From an uncultured Selenomonadales bacterium (GTDB lineage Bacteria; Bacillota; Negativicutes; Selenomonadales; Selenomonadaceae): DNA of 8,382 nucleotides. The notes below the pieces were generated by a model. It saw nothing but the letters and a program-made list of their open reading frames with translations, made no database searches and was not told where the DNA came from. The stretch spans positions 1 through 8,382 of the forward strand of contig CALDHY010000093.1 in NCBI GenBank assembly GCA_937901445.1, written 5' to 3'. How positions within the stretch are numbered: position 1 is the first letter of the stretch; each line of letters begins with the position of its first letter. The translations under genes were made by a program, and so were the position numbers. This document shows positions 1-6,202 of the stretch, piece by piece.

Positions 1-305
1 ATCTCGAAGTTGACCCTGAAAATATGTTGCAGGAAATTGTTTCAAGTTTGCCGGAAATTGACAATCCCGCCGAAATTGACGCCGAACGTCGCGCAGATAT
101 TGCAAGAAATATCCGCCAAAAAGTTTTGGCAACAACTGCCTGTAAAGCCGCAATTAAAGCCGGACAAGAATTAAATATTCAGCAAATGAAAATTTTGTTG
201 AACGATTTAAGCCGCACGCCCAATCCGCACACTTGCCCGCACGGTCGCCCTACCATTATTAAATTTTCTGCCGCTGATTTAGCCAAAATGTTTCACAGAA
301 CTTAA
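1..305 (+). CDS. mutL: DNA mismatch repair protein MutL, C-terminal end (5' truncated by window edge)
   Basis: The reading frame is open from base 3, so this is the last 100 codons of a gene that begins outside the window, not a small gene starting at the ATG at 24. MutL couples mismatch recognition by MutS to strand incision. The visible part is the end of the C-terminal dimerisation/endonuclease domain. It carries three of the conserved motifs of nicking MutL proteins: ACK (usually ACR) in ACKAAIKAG, CPHGRPT near the end, and a terminal FxR motif (MFHRT). The Cys and His of these motifs belong to the metal site in Bacillus subtilis MutL. The remaining metal motif, DQHA(x)2E(x)4E, would lie upstream and cannot be checked. 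The combination implies a methyl-independent system in which MutL itself nicks DNA. The stop codon (303-305) is embedded in the first unit of a heptad repeat array. Confidence 0.93.
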   Translation, partial: LEVDPENMLQEIVSSLPEIDNPAEIDAERRADIARNIRQKVLATTACKAAIKAGQELNIQQMKILLNDLSRTPNPHTCPHGRPTIIKFSAADLAKMFHRT

Positions 306-375
306 GGATTAAGGACTAGGGACTAAGGACTAGGGAAAAATCCTTAACCTTTAGGCTTTATTCCTTAGTCTTTAA
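302..375 (+). repeat. Palindromic heptad-repeat array (five 7-mers, A4 loop, five inverted 7-mers)
   Basis: Bases 302-336 are five tandem 7-mers of the form YTARGGA: TTAAGGA, TTAAGGA, CTAGGGA, CTAAGGA, CTAGGGA. After AAAA (337-340), bases 341-375 are five 7-mers of the opposite sense: TCCTTAA, CCTTTAG, GCTTTAT, TCCTTAG, TCTTTAA. Folding 302-336 against 341-375 gives 35 opposed positions. I count 25 Watson-Crick pairs, 6 G-U pairs and 4 mismatches. The array starts exactly on the mutL stop codon and ends 9 bp before the ribosome binding site of the next gene, so it fills nearly the whole intergenic gap. It could act as a transcription attenuator, an mRNA 3'-end stabiliser or a small non-autonomous mobile repeat. 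There is no clean U-tract directly after the stem, so a classical terminator is not obvious. A related array lies at 7728-7762. Confidence 0.85.
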
Positions 376-400
376 AATTTCGACAAAGGAGAAAATTTTT

Positions 401-1063
401 ATGAGTGAATTAGACGAAAAAACTTTAAACAATATCCTTGCCTTTGACGGCGCAATTAATGAAACGATAAAAACTTTTTTTCAGCTGTACGGTTTCAAAA
501 CGCCGCCGCAAAATGAAATTTTACAATTAACAGAAATAATCCGCACCACTTTAATTAATCTTATCGAGGAAGAGGAAAAATTTTACCTTGACGATTATTG
601 CCGCAGTGCCATTTACTACGCGCGCTTTTACGTTCATTCGGTTGTACTTTTTTCTAAAGGCTATGAAACTGTCAACGAATTTTACAACGTGGATTATAAC
701 ATTGAACTTTCGGAGGAATTGCCGCCCAAAGGTATTGAAAAAGCCGCAAATATTTTAGTGCAAGCTCTGGATGATTTTTATTTTGACGTGCTGGAATTTA
801 TTAACAACGGAACTTTGAAGGCGGAAAATTTAAATTATCTTATCAGATTTATTGTTGGAGATTGCGTTGAAGTGTGGCAAAAGGAAGATATTGAATCTGA
901 AGAATTATTTTTGCTTGTCTTTCAAGAAAAAGCTTACGGCTTCGCAAAATTTATGGCTACATACCTTGCAATGATAAACGGCGAACCGGTGCGCGTCAGG
1001 GGCAACGCCGATAAATCCACTGAAGAAAAAGTTTGGGATTGGGTTTTCAATCGAGGTAAATAA
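401..1063 (+). CDS. Hypothetical protein, 220 aa, encoded directly upstream of addB
   Basis: I do not recognise this family. The start is supported by AAAGGAG at 385-391, nine bases before the ATG. The protein is acidic and looks largely helical. It has a run of four glutamates at residues 56-59, an aromatic-rich stretch at about 61-84 (FYLDDY, IYYARFY) and a hydrophobic patch at about 168-192. It ends with a basic/tryptophan tail (VWDWVFNRGK). I see no signal peptide, convincing transmembrane helix, nucleotide-binding motif or zinc motif; there are only two cysteines (67 and 154). Its stop codon is followed with no spacer by the ATG of addB, whose GAGGT Shine-Dalgarno (1053-1057) lies inside the end of this gene. 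The two are therefore probably translationally coupled and expressed together. A link to AddB or DNA repair is an inference from position only. Confidence 0.85.
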   Translation: MSELDEKTLNNILAFDGAINETIKTFFQLYGFKTPPQNEILQLTEIIRTTLINLIEEEEKFYLDDYCRSAIYYARFYVHSVVLFSKGYETVNEFYNVDYNIELSEELPPKGIEKAANILVQALDDFYFDVLEFINNGTLKAENLNYLIRFIVGDCVEVWQKEDIESEELFLLVFQEKAYGFAKFMATYLAMINGEPVRVRGNADKSTEEKVWDWVFNRGK

Positions 1064-4000
1064 ATGGCAGTTGAAATTATAATTGGGCGCGCCGGTACCG
1101 GCAAAACTTTTCATTGTATCGAACGCATGAAAAAAATTTTGGAAACTTCGCCGTTGCAAACTGAAATATTTTTTTTGTTGCCGGCTTATCAAACGTACCG
1201 CGCAGAATTGGCACTTTTTAAAATAACCGGCGGCGCAGTCAACGCGCGCATGTGCAGTTTTCAACGTTTCGCCAATCAAATTTTAGATGAAGTGGGCGGC
1301 TCCATTATCCCGCGTATTTCTGAAATTGGCAGGCGGCTTTTACTACGCAAAATTTTAATCAATCGTTCAAAAGATTTGCTTTACTATGAACGCGCCGCAA
1401 AACAACGCGGATTTGTTGAAATTTTGGCGAAAGAAATTCAAGACCTGCGCACTTACTCTGTTGACGCCGAAAAACTTTCTGAAATTGCCGCAAATATCGA
1501 CGACGACGAACTTAAAAATAAAATTCACGACCTGTCAATTTTGTATGAAGACTTCAGAAATTCGCTTGCCGGTAAACAAAATGACGAAAGCGATTTACTC
1601 GAACACGCCGCCGAATTAATAAAAAAATCTGCCGCAATTCGACGCGCCGAAATTTTTGTTGACGGCTTTATTTTCTTCGACCCGCAACAGCGAAAAATCC
1701 TGCGCGAGGTTTTTAATTACGCTAAAAATGTTTATGTAGTTTTGCCGCTGGAAACTGAAATTTCAAGCCGTGAAAATACCCGTGAAGTTGGAATTTTTAA
1801 CCGCGCCTTCAAAACTTTTCAAACGCTGAAAGATATTGCAGATGAAGTTAAAGCTGAAATTAAAATCGTCCGTTGCAACGCGCCGAAACGTTTTAAAGTT
1901 GACGCACTGAAATTTCTTGAAGAAAATTTTTTCGCCCGCACGTCAAAAACTTTTACCGGCAACCTTGAAGGCTTAAAAATTGTCGAAGCCGTCAACAAAC
2001 GCGCTGAAGTCGAAGCCGTCGCGCAGGATATTTTGAAACTCCTGCAAAAAGATTTTCGTTGCCGCCAAATTGGAATTATCGCCCGCGACGAAACCTACAG
2101 CAACTTAATCAAGCCGATTTTTGAATTTCACGGCATACCTTTTTTCATTGACAAGAAACGCGCCGCCAATCATCATCCGCTTGCCGAAATGATACGCTCC
2201 GCACTTGAAATTTTGCGCGGCTGGCGTGCAGAGTCAATTTTTCGTTGCTTGCGTACCGGCTTTTTTGAAATTGCGCAGGAAGAAATTGACTTGCTCGAAA
2301 ATTACGTTTTAGAATTTGGATTGCGCGGCGAAAAAATTTGGACGGCTGAAAATAATTGGGCGTGGTATCGCCACAGCTTGGACGACGATAAAATTTCTGA
2401 AACTGAAACTGCACGCCTTGAACAAGTTGATAAAATTAGACGCGCCGCCGTTTTGCCGCTTATAAAATTTTCGCAAGCACTCAAGAAAAAAAATACCGCC
2501 CGCAATTTTACCGCCGCACTTTATGAATTAATCGACGGCTTGAAAGTTTATGACAAATTATCTGAATGGTCCGCACTTGAAGAATCACGCGGCAATTTGG
2601 CACTGTCGAAAGAACATTTGAAAATTTGGGACGATATAATTTCACTGTTCGACCAAGTTGCAGAATCGCTGGACGAAAGTTCAATAACTGCGCGAGAATT
2701 TGAATCAATCATAAATGAAGGGCTTGACGCGCTGCAAATGTCGTTAATCCCGCCGGGCGTCGATGAAGTTACAGTTTCTGACTTCGACCAAAATTCTTTG
2801 CAAAATTCACGGGCAATTTATATTTTGGGATTCAGTTCAAATCATTTTCCAAAACGCACCGCCGAAAAAAATTTACTTTCAGACGCTGACAGGTTGCACT
2901 TAAACGACAGCGGCTTAGAAATTCCGAAAGGCGGCTCCGACGCAATGTTAGCCGAAAAATTTTTGGTTTATCGCGGCTTGACTGAAGCGAAAAATTATCT
3001 GTACATTTCGTACCCGCTGGCAGATTCTGAAGGTAACGCAATGCACGCCGCCCCGCTCCTTGACAGATTCAAAAAACTTTTCCCGCAAATTAAAATTGAC
3101 TTTATACCGCTTGAAATTTTGGAAAGTCTCGGCAGTGAAATTGATTTTGTAGCCGCCGAAAAAACTTTAACGCCGGATTCTGCCGAAAAACTTTTTGCGC
3201 CGAACAAACATTTGCGCGGCTCCGTTACAAACGTTGAAACTTTCAATAAATGCCCGTTCCAATATTTCGCAAAGTACGGCTTGAAGCTTGAGGAACGCAG
3301 GGAATATAAAGTTACGCCGCCGGATATTGGAAATATTTTGCACAGCGTTATGAGTCAATTTGGTGAACGCCTCAAAAAAGAAAATCGCCGCTGGGCAACC
3401 GTTGAAGATTCTGAACTTGAAAAAATCGTTACTGAAATTCTCGACAATACCACGCCGAATTTAAACAATAAAATTTTGCTAAGTACAAACGCCCTCAAAC
3501 ACCAGCGCGACCGAATAAAAAAAGTTGCTGTACATTCTTTGCAACGCCTGATACAATTTGACGCCGTAAGCAAATTTCACCCCAATTTTTTTGAAGAAAC
3601 TTTCGGCGGAAAAAATCCGGCGTTGATTTATGACATTCAAGGCGTTAAAATGGAATTGACAGGGAAAATTGACCGCGTGGACTTCAACGAAGACGGCAAA
3701 TATTTTCTGATTCTCGACTACAAGACAGGCAGTGCTTATCTTAACTTAAATGAAATTTATCACGGGATAAACATTCAGCTTTTAACTTACTTGATGGTTG
3801 CCAAAAACCTTGAAATTGTTGCCGGACGCTCGCCCGCCGGTATGATGTATTATTTTTTGAAGTATCAAACAAAAACCGTTGACCGCGCAGATTTGGCGGC
3901 AGGGGAAGTAGATAAAGCTTTAAAAATGTCAGGCTGGACGCTCGACGATTCAAAAGTTATCAAGGAAATTGACAGCTCGGACGGGCAGGAATTTTTGAAA

Positions 4001-4291
4001 GTTCACTTGACAACTAAGGGCGCGGTTGACGGCAAAACTAAAGGCTATGTAAAATCTGCTGAAGTGTTTGAGCTTATGTTAAAATTCGCTGAAGAAAAAT
4101 TACAAACTACCGGCGCAAAAATTTTACAGGGCAACATTGAAGTTAATCCCGCCAAAACTGCAAAAAGTGACGCTTGCAAATATTGTATTTACGGCGAATT
4201 GTGCGGCTTTAATTCTGATAAAGTTTCAGAAATTGAACAACTGGACGATAATCAAATTTTAGATAGAATGAAAGGAAGTTTTTCAAAATGA
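1064..4291 (+). CDS. addB: AddB, nuclease subunit of the ATP-dependent helicase/nuclease AddAB
   Basis: AddB pairs with AddA to resect double-strand breaks, respond to Chi and load RecA. The 1075 residues fit the family (about 1150 in Bacillus subtilis). Walker A is GRAGTGKT at residues 8-15. Family landmarks include VDGFIFFDPQQ from residue 199 and GFSSNHFP from 589. The C-terminal RecB-family nuclease domain has DRVD (from D870), LDYKTG (D885, K887) and QLLTY (Q905-Y909), so the nuclease looks intact. Cys730 together with C1038-x2-C1041-x5-C1047 matches the four-cysteine iron-sulfur staple known from AddB. The ATG follows the previous stop directly, with GAGGT at 1053-1057. The 3' end overlaps the next gene by ATGA. 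The usual neighbour addA is not downstream and must lie outside the window. The streptococcal equivalent is called RexB. Confidence 0.95.
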   Translation: MAVEIIIGRAGTGKTFHCIERMKKILETSPLQTEIFFLLPAYQTYRAELALFKITGGAVNARMCSFQRFANQILDEVGGSIIPRISEIGRRLLLRKILINRSKDLLYYERAAKQRGFVEILAKEIQDLRTYSVDAEKLSEIAANIDDDELKNKIHDLSILYEDFRNSLAGKQNDESDLLEHAAELIKKSAAIRRAEIFVDGFIFFDPQQRKILREVFNYAKNVYVVLPLETEISSRENTREVGIFNRAFKTFQTLKDIADEVKAEIKIVRCNAPKRFKVDALKFLEENFFARTSKTFTGNLEGLKIVEAVNKRAEVEAVAQDILKLLQKDFRCRQIGIIARDETYSNLIKPIFEFHGIPFFIDKKRAANHHPLAEMIRSALEILRGWRAESIFRCLRTGFFEIAQEEIDLLENYVLEFGLRGEKIWTAENNWAWYRHSLDDDKISETETARLEQVDKIRRAAVLPLIKFSQALKKKNTARNFTAALYELIDGLKVYDKLSEWSALEESRGNLALSKEHLKIWDDIISLFDQVAESLDESSITAREFESIINEGLDALQMSLIPPGVDEVTVSDFDQNSLQNSRAIYILGFSSNHFPKRTAEKNLLSDADRLHLNDSGLEIPKGGSDAMLAEKFLVYRGLTEAKNYLYISYPLADSEGNAMHAAPLLDRFKKLFPQIKIDFIPLEILESLGSEIDFVAAEKTLTPDSAEKLFAPNKHLRGSVTNVETFNKCPFQYFAKYGLKLEERREYKVTPPDIGNILHSVMSQFGERLKKENRRWATVEDSELEKIVTEILDNTTPNLNNKILLSTNALKHQRDRIKKVAVHSLQRLIQFDAVSKFHPNFFEETFGGKNPALIYDIQGVKMELTGKIDRVDFNEDGKYFLILDYKTGSAYLNLNEIYHGINIQLLTYLMVAKNLEIVAGRSPAGMMYYFLKYQTKTVDRADLAAGEVDKALKMSGWTLDDSKVIKEIDSSDGQEFLKVHLTTKGAVDGKTKGYVKSAEVFELMLKFAEEKLQTTGAKILQGNIEVNPAKTAKSDACKYCIYGELCGFNSDKVSEIEQLDDNQILDRMKGSFSK

Positions 4292-4920
4292 ATCAACTGG
4301 GGGACTTGGAGAAAATTTTATCGGCGGCTAAGGAAATCGGCGAAAATTTTCAAAAACAACTCGAACAGGCACACGAAGAAAACGAATTGTTAAAAATTGA
4401 AGCGGAGGAATTGCGTGAAGAAAATAAAATCCTGCGCGAGGAAAATGAAAAAATTTACCTTGAAATGAACAACCTGCGCGCCGCAAAAGAAAATATTCGC
4501 GCAGCAAACGAGGCTTTTTCAACCAACTTGAACAGCCTCTCAACTCAACTTGCAGAAAACCACGCAAGAATTATGGGGCAAATCGGGCAACTCTTAAACG
4601 CCGGACTTCAAAGTTTCGTAGTCGATTATGTAAAAAAAATCCACCCCGTTGAAAGTACACCGGCTGCAAAAACTACCGAAGAACCGGAAACGCCCACTGA
4701 AAAAAAATCAGACGAAGTTACCGAAGTTCAAACACTCGACAAATATTCAGATTTAAATGATGAAGTTATTGTTGAAGACGTCGAAACGGCGGTTGCAACC
4801 AACGGTTCAAAAAAAAACAAAATGCAGTACGCAGCATTTTACGCGGAAGAAGCGGAGGTAGAAAAGGACGACGCCGGTAACGCAATAAAAATGAAAACCC
4901 TTGTAAAACCGCACAGATAA
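4288..4920 (+). CDS. Coiled-coil protein of unknown function, 210 aa
   Basis: No family recognised. The ATG overlaps the addB stop (ATGA, 4288-4291). AAAGGA at 4271-4276 is a plausible but distant ribosome binding site, so translation is likely coupled to addB. Residues of about 5-100 are a charged heptad-patterned helix, including back-to-back LREENKI and LREENEK heptads at about 42-55, consistent with a dimeric coiled coil. A more hydrophobic segment follows (about 94-117, ending FVVDYVKKI). Then comes an acidic, Thr/Glu/Pro-rich, probably disordered stretch (about 121-170) and a final segment with KKNK, MQYAAFYAEE and a basic end (KTLVKPHR). No signal peptide or membrane helix is evident, so it is probably cytoplasmic. 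It might be a scaffold or a partner of a neighbour, but nothing in the sequence identifies a role. Low-complexity coiled-coil composition will make homology searches noisy. Confidence 0.85.
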   Translation: MNQLGDLEKILSAAKEIGENFQKQLEQAHEENELLKIEAEELREENKILREENEKIYLEMNNLRAAKENIRAANEAFSTNLNSLSTQLAENHARIMGQIGQLLNAGLQSFVVDYVKKIHPVESTPAAKTTEEPETPTEKKSDEVTEVQTLDKYSDLNDEVIVEDVETAVATNGSKKNKMQYAAFYAEEAEVEKDDAGNAIKMKTLVKPHR

Positions 4921-4926
4921 AAGGAG
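4921..4926 (+). promoter_or_regulatory. Ribosome binding site supporting a TTG start for the carboxypeptidase
   Basis: AAGGAG, preceded by two more A residues from the upstream stop codon, lies nine bases before the TTG at 4936. The first in-frame ATG (4981) has no comparable motif and would delete most of the signal peptide. This site therefore decides the start. Confidence 0.8.
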
Positions 4927-4935
4927 CGAAAATTA

Positions 4936-6147
4936 TTGAATCTCGGAAAAATTTTTGTAAGCATTGCAGTTGGATTTTTTATGTTTACGACTGAAGCCGC
5001 GCCGGTAGAAAACGTAACGTGGACAAGCGAAAATTCCGGCTTGAATCCCGGTTACACGGTTGAACCCTTGCCGAATACTCGCCCCGTTCCTGAAGGCGAT
5101 GTTTTGCCGAATGTTACGGCAACTTCAGCAATAGTTATAGAGGCGTCAACAGGGCACGTCATTTACGCACGCAACCCCGATGGTCCAATGTTTCCGGCAA
5201 GTACAACAAAAATCATGACGTTACTTTTGGCACTCGAACGCGGCGGACTTGATGAAATTGTTGAAGTCAGCGAAAATGCTTTTAACGCGCAGGGCTCGAC
5301 ACTTTGGCTTGATACAGGCGAAAGAATCCCGTTGCAGGATTTACTGTACGGTATGATGATGGTTTCAGCAAATGATGCCTCCGTTGCAATAGCTGAACAC
5401 ATTGACGGCAGCGTAGCAAATTTCGCCGCACACATGACGCAACGTGCAAAGGAACTCGGCGCAACCAATACCAACTTTACCAATCCTCACGGCTTGCCGG
5501 ACGATAACCACTATACAAGCGCGCGCGACCTTGCACTTATCACTTTGCACGGCTTGCAACTGCCCGGCTTTGAACAAATTGTTACAACCACCGAAATGGC
5601 GTTTGACTGGATTCACGACGATAACAGCAAAACAATTCGCACTGAAAATCAGTTGCTGTGGACTTACAACGGCTGCAACGGCGTTAAAACCGGCTACACC
5701 GAGCGCGCGGGGCGTTGCGTTGTTTGTTCGGCAAAACGTAACGGTATTCAATTAATTTCTGTTGTTCTTGACGGGCTTTACATGTGGAACGATTCAATTA
5801 TTTTGCTCGATTACGGCTTTGAAAATGTCAGCACTGAAACTTTGGTAAAATCTGATGAAGTCATTAAAACCTTGCCGATTATTTCAGGGCGGCGAAAATC
5901 TATGCCGGTAAAAACTGCAGGCGAAATTATTGTACCGGTTTTCAAAAATCATGACGCCTACGAAATTCAGTATGATATGCCGGAAGTTTTGAACGCGCCA
6001 ATTACCAACGGCGAAACTATTGGAAAGGTGCGCGTCATTATCGACGGCAGGGAAATTGCTACAACTGATATTGTGACAACTGCCGACGTGGAGCAAAAAT
6101 CTTTCTTCAGGTTACTGTTGAAACAATTTAACAGTTTCTTTGCATAA
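4936..6147 (+). CDS. D-alanyl-D-alanine carboxypeptidase (penicillin-binding protein, peptidase family S11)
   Basis: This is a secreted DD-carboxypeptidase of the DacA/DacF (PBP5/6) type that trims the terminal D-Ala from peptidoglycan stem peptides. All three penicillin-binding motifs are present: S89-T-T-K92 (nucleophile Ser89, within FPASTTK), S144-A-N146 and K251-T-G253. Residues 1-21 form a signal peptide: N-terminal NLGK, hydrophobic core of about 6-17, probable cleavage after TEA at 21. Residues of about 312-385 correspond to the beta-rich PBP5 C-terminal domain. The final SFFRLLLKQFNSFFA looks like an amphipathic membrane-anchoring helix, typical of the family. At 403 aa the length is normal. 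Translation starts at TTG, 15 bp behind the coiled-coil gene, so it is probably the last gene of the addB unit. A hairpin terminator follows. The exact paralogue name (dacA, dacB or dacF) cannot be settled here. Confidence 0.95.
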   Translation: MNLGKIFVSIAVGFFMFTTEAAPVENVTWTSENSGLNPGYTVEPLPNTRPVPEGDVLPNVTATSAIVIEASTGHVIYARNPDGPMFPASTTKIMTLLLALERGGLDEIVEVSENAFNAQGSTLWLDTGERIPLQDLLYGMMMVSANDASVAIAEHIDGSVANFAAHMTQRAKELGATNTNFTNPHGLPDDNHYTSARDLALITLHGLQLPGFEQIVTTTEMAFDWIHDDNSKTIRTENQLLWTYNGCNGVKTGYTERAGRCVVCSAKRNGIQLISVVLDGLYMWNDSIILLDYGFENVSTETLVKSDEVIKTLPIISGRRKSMPVKTAGEIIVPVFKNHDAYEIQYDMPEVLNAPITNGETIGKVRVIIDGREIATTDIVTTADVEQKSFFRLLLKQFNSFFA

Positions 6148-6153
6148 AAATAA

Positions 6154-6185
6154 CGGGCTGTCGAAATTCGGCAACCCGCTTTTTT
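6154..6185 (+). terminator. Intrinsic terminator between convergent genes
   Basis: CGGGCTGTCGA pairs with TCGGCAACCCG across a 3-nt loop (stem 6154-6178, one C-A mismatch, one G-U pair). A run of six T residues (6180-6185) follows on the + strand. It lies seven bases after the carboxypeptidase stop. Read on the - strand the same hairpin is followed by TTATTTTT, so it may also end the converging fusion gene whose stop is at 6203. Confidence 0.85.
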
Positions 6186-6202
6186 ATTGGCGAATTTAAT
6201 TT

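Noticed and set aside
24..305. A separate small 93-aa gene starting at the ATG at 24
   Set aside because: The frame is already open from the window edge and the product has the MutL C-terminal motifs, so the ATG is an internal methionine.
302..375. CRISPR array
   Set aside because: The units are contiguous 7-mers with no spacers and occur as inverted arms; no cas genes are present.
350..378. Possible promoter for the addB unit (TAAAAT at 373-378)
   Set aside because: No acceptable -35 lies at the right distance (the sequence there is TTTAGG), and the region is explained by the heptad array.
905..1279. Antisense 124-aa frame across the 220-aa gene/addB junction
   Set aside because: It is covered by two coding genes on the other strand, including the AddB Walker A region, and has no supporting motif.
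5365..5751. Antisense 128-aa frame, and a + strand 103-aa frame at 5444-5755, inside the carboxypeptidase gene
   Set aside because: They overlap a well-supported gene that has all its catalytic motifs. Neither shows a ribosome binding site or recognisable domain.
4981..6147. ATG at 4981 as the start of the carboxypeptidase
   Set aside because: It would remove most of the signal peptide and has no Shine-Dalgarno; TTG at 4936 has AAGGAG nine bases upstream.
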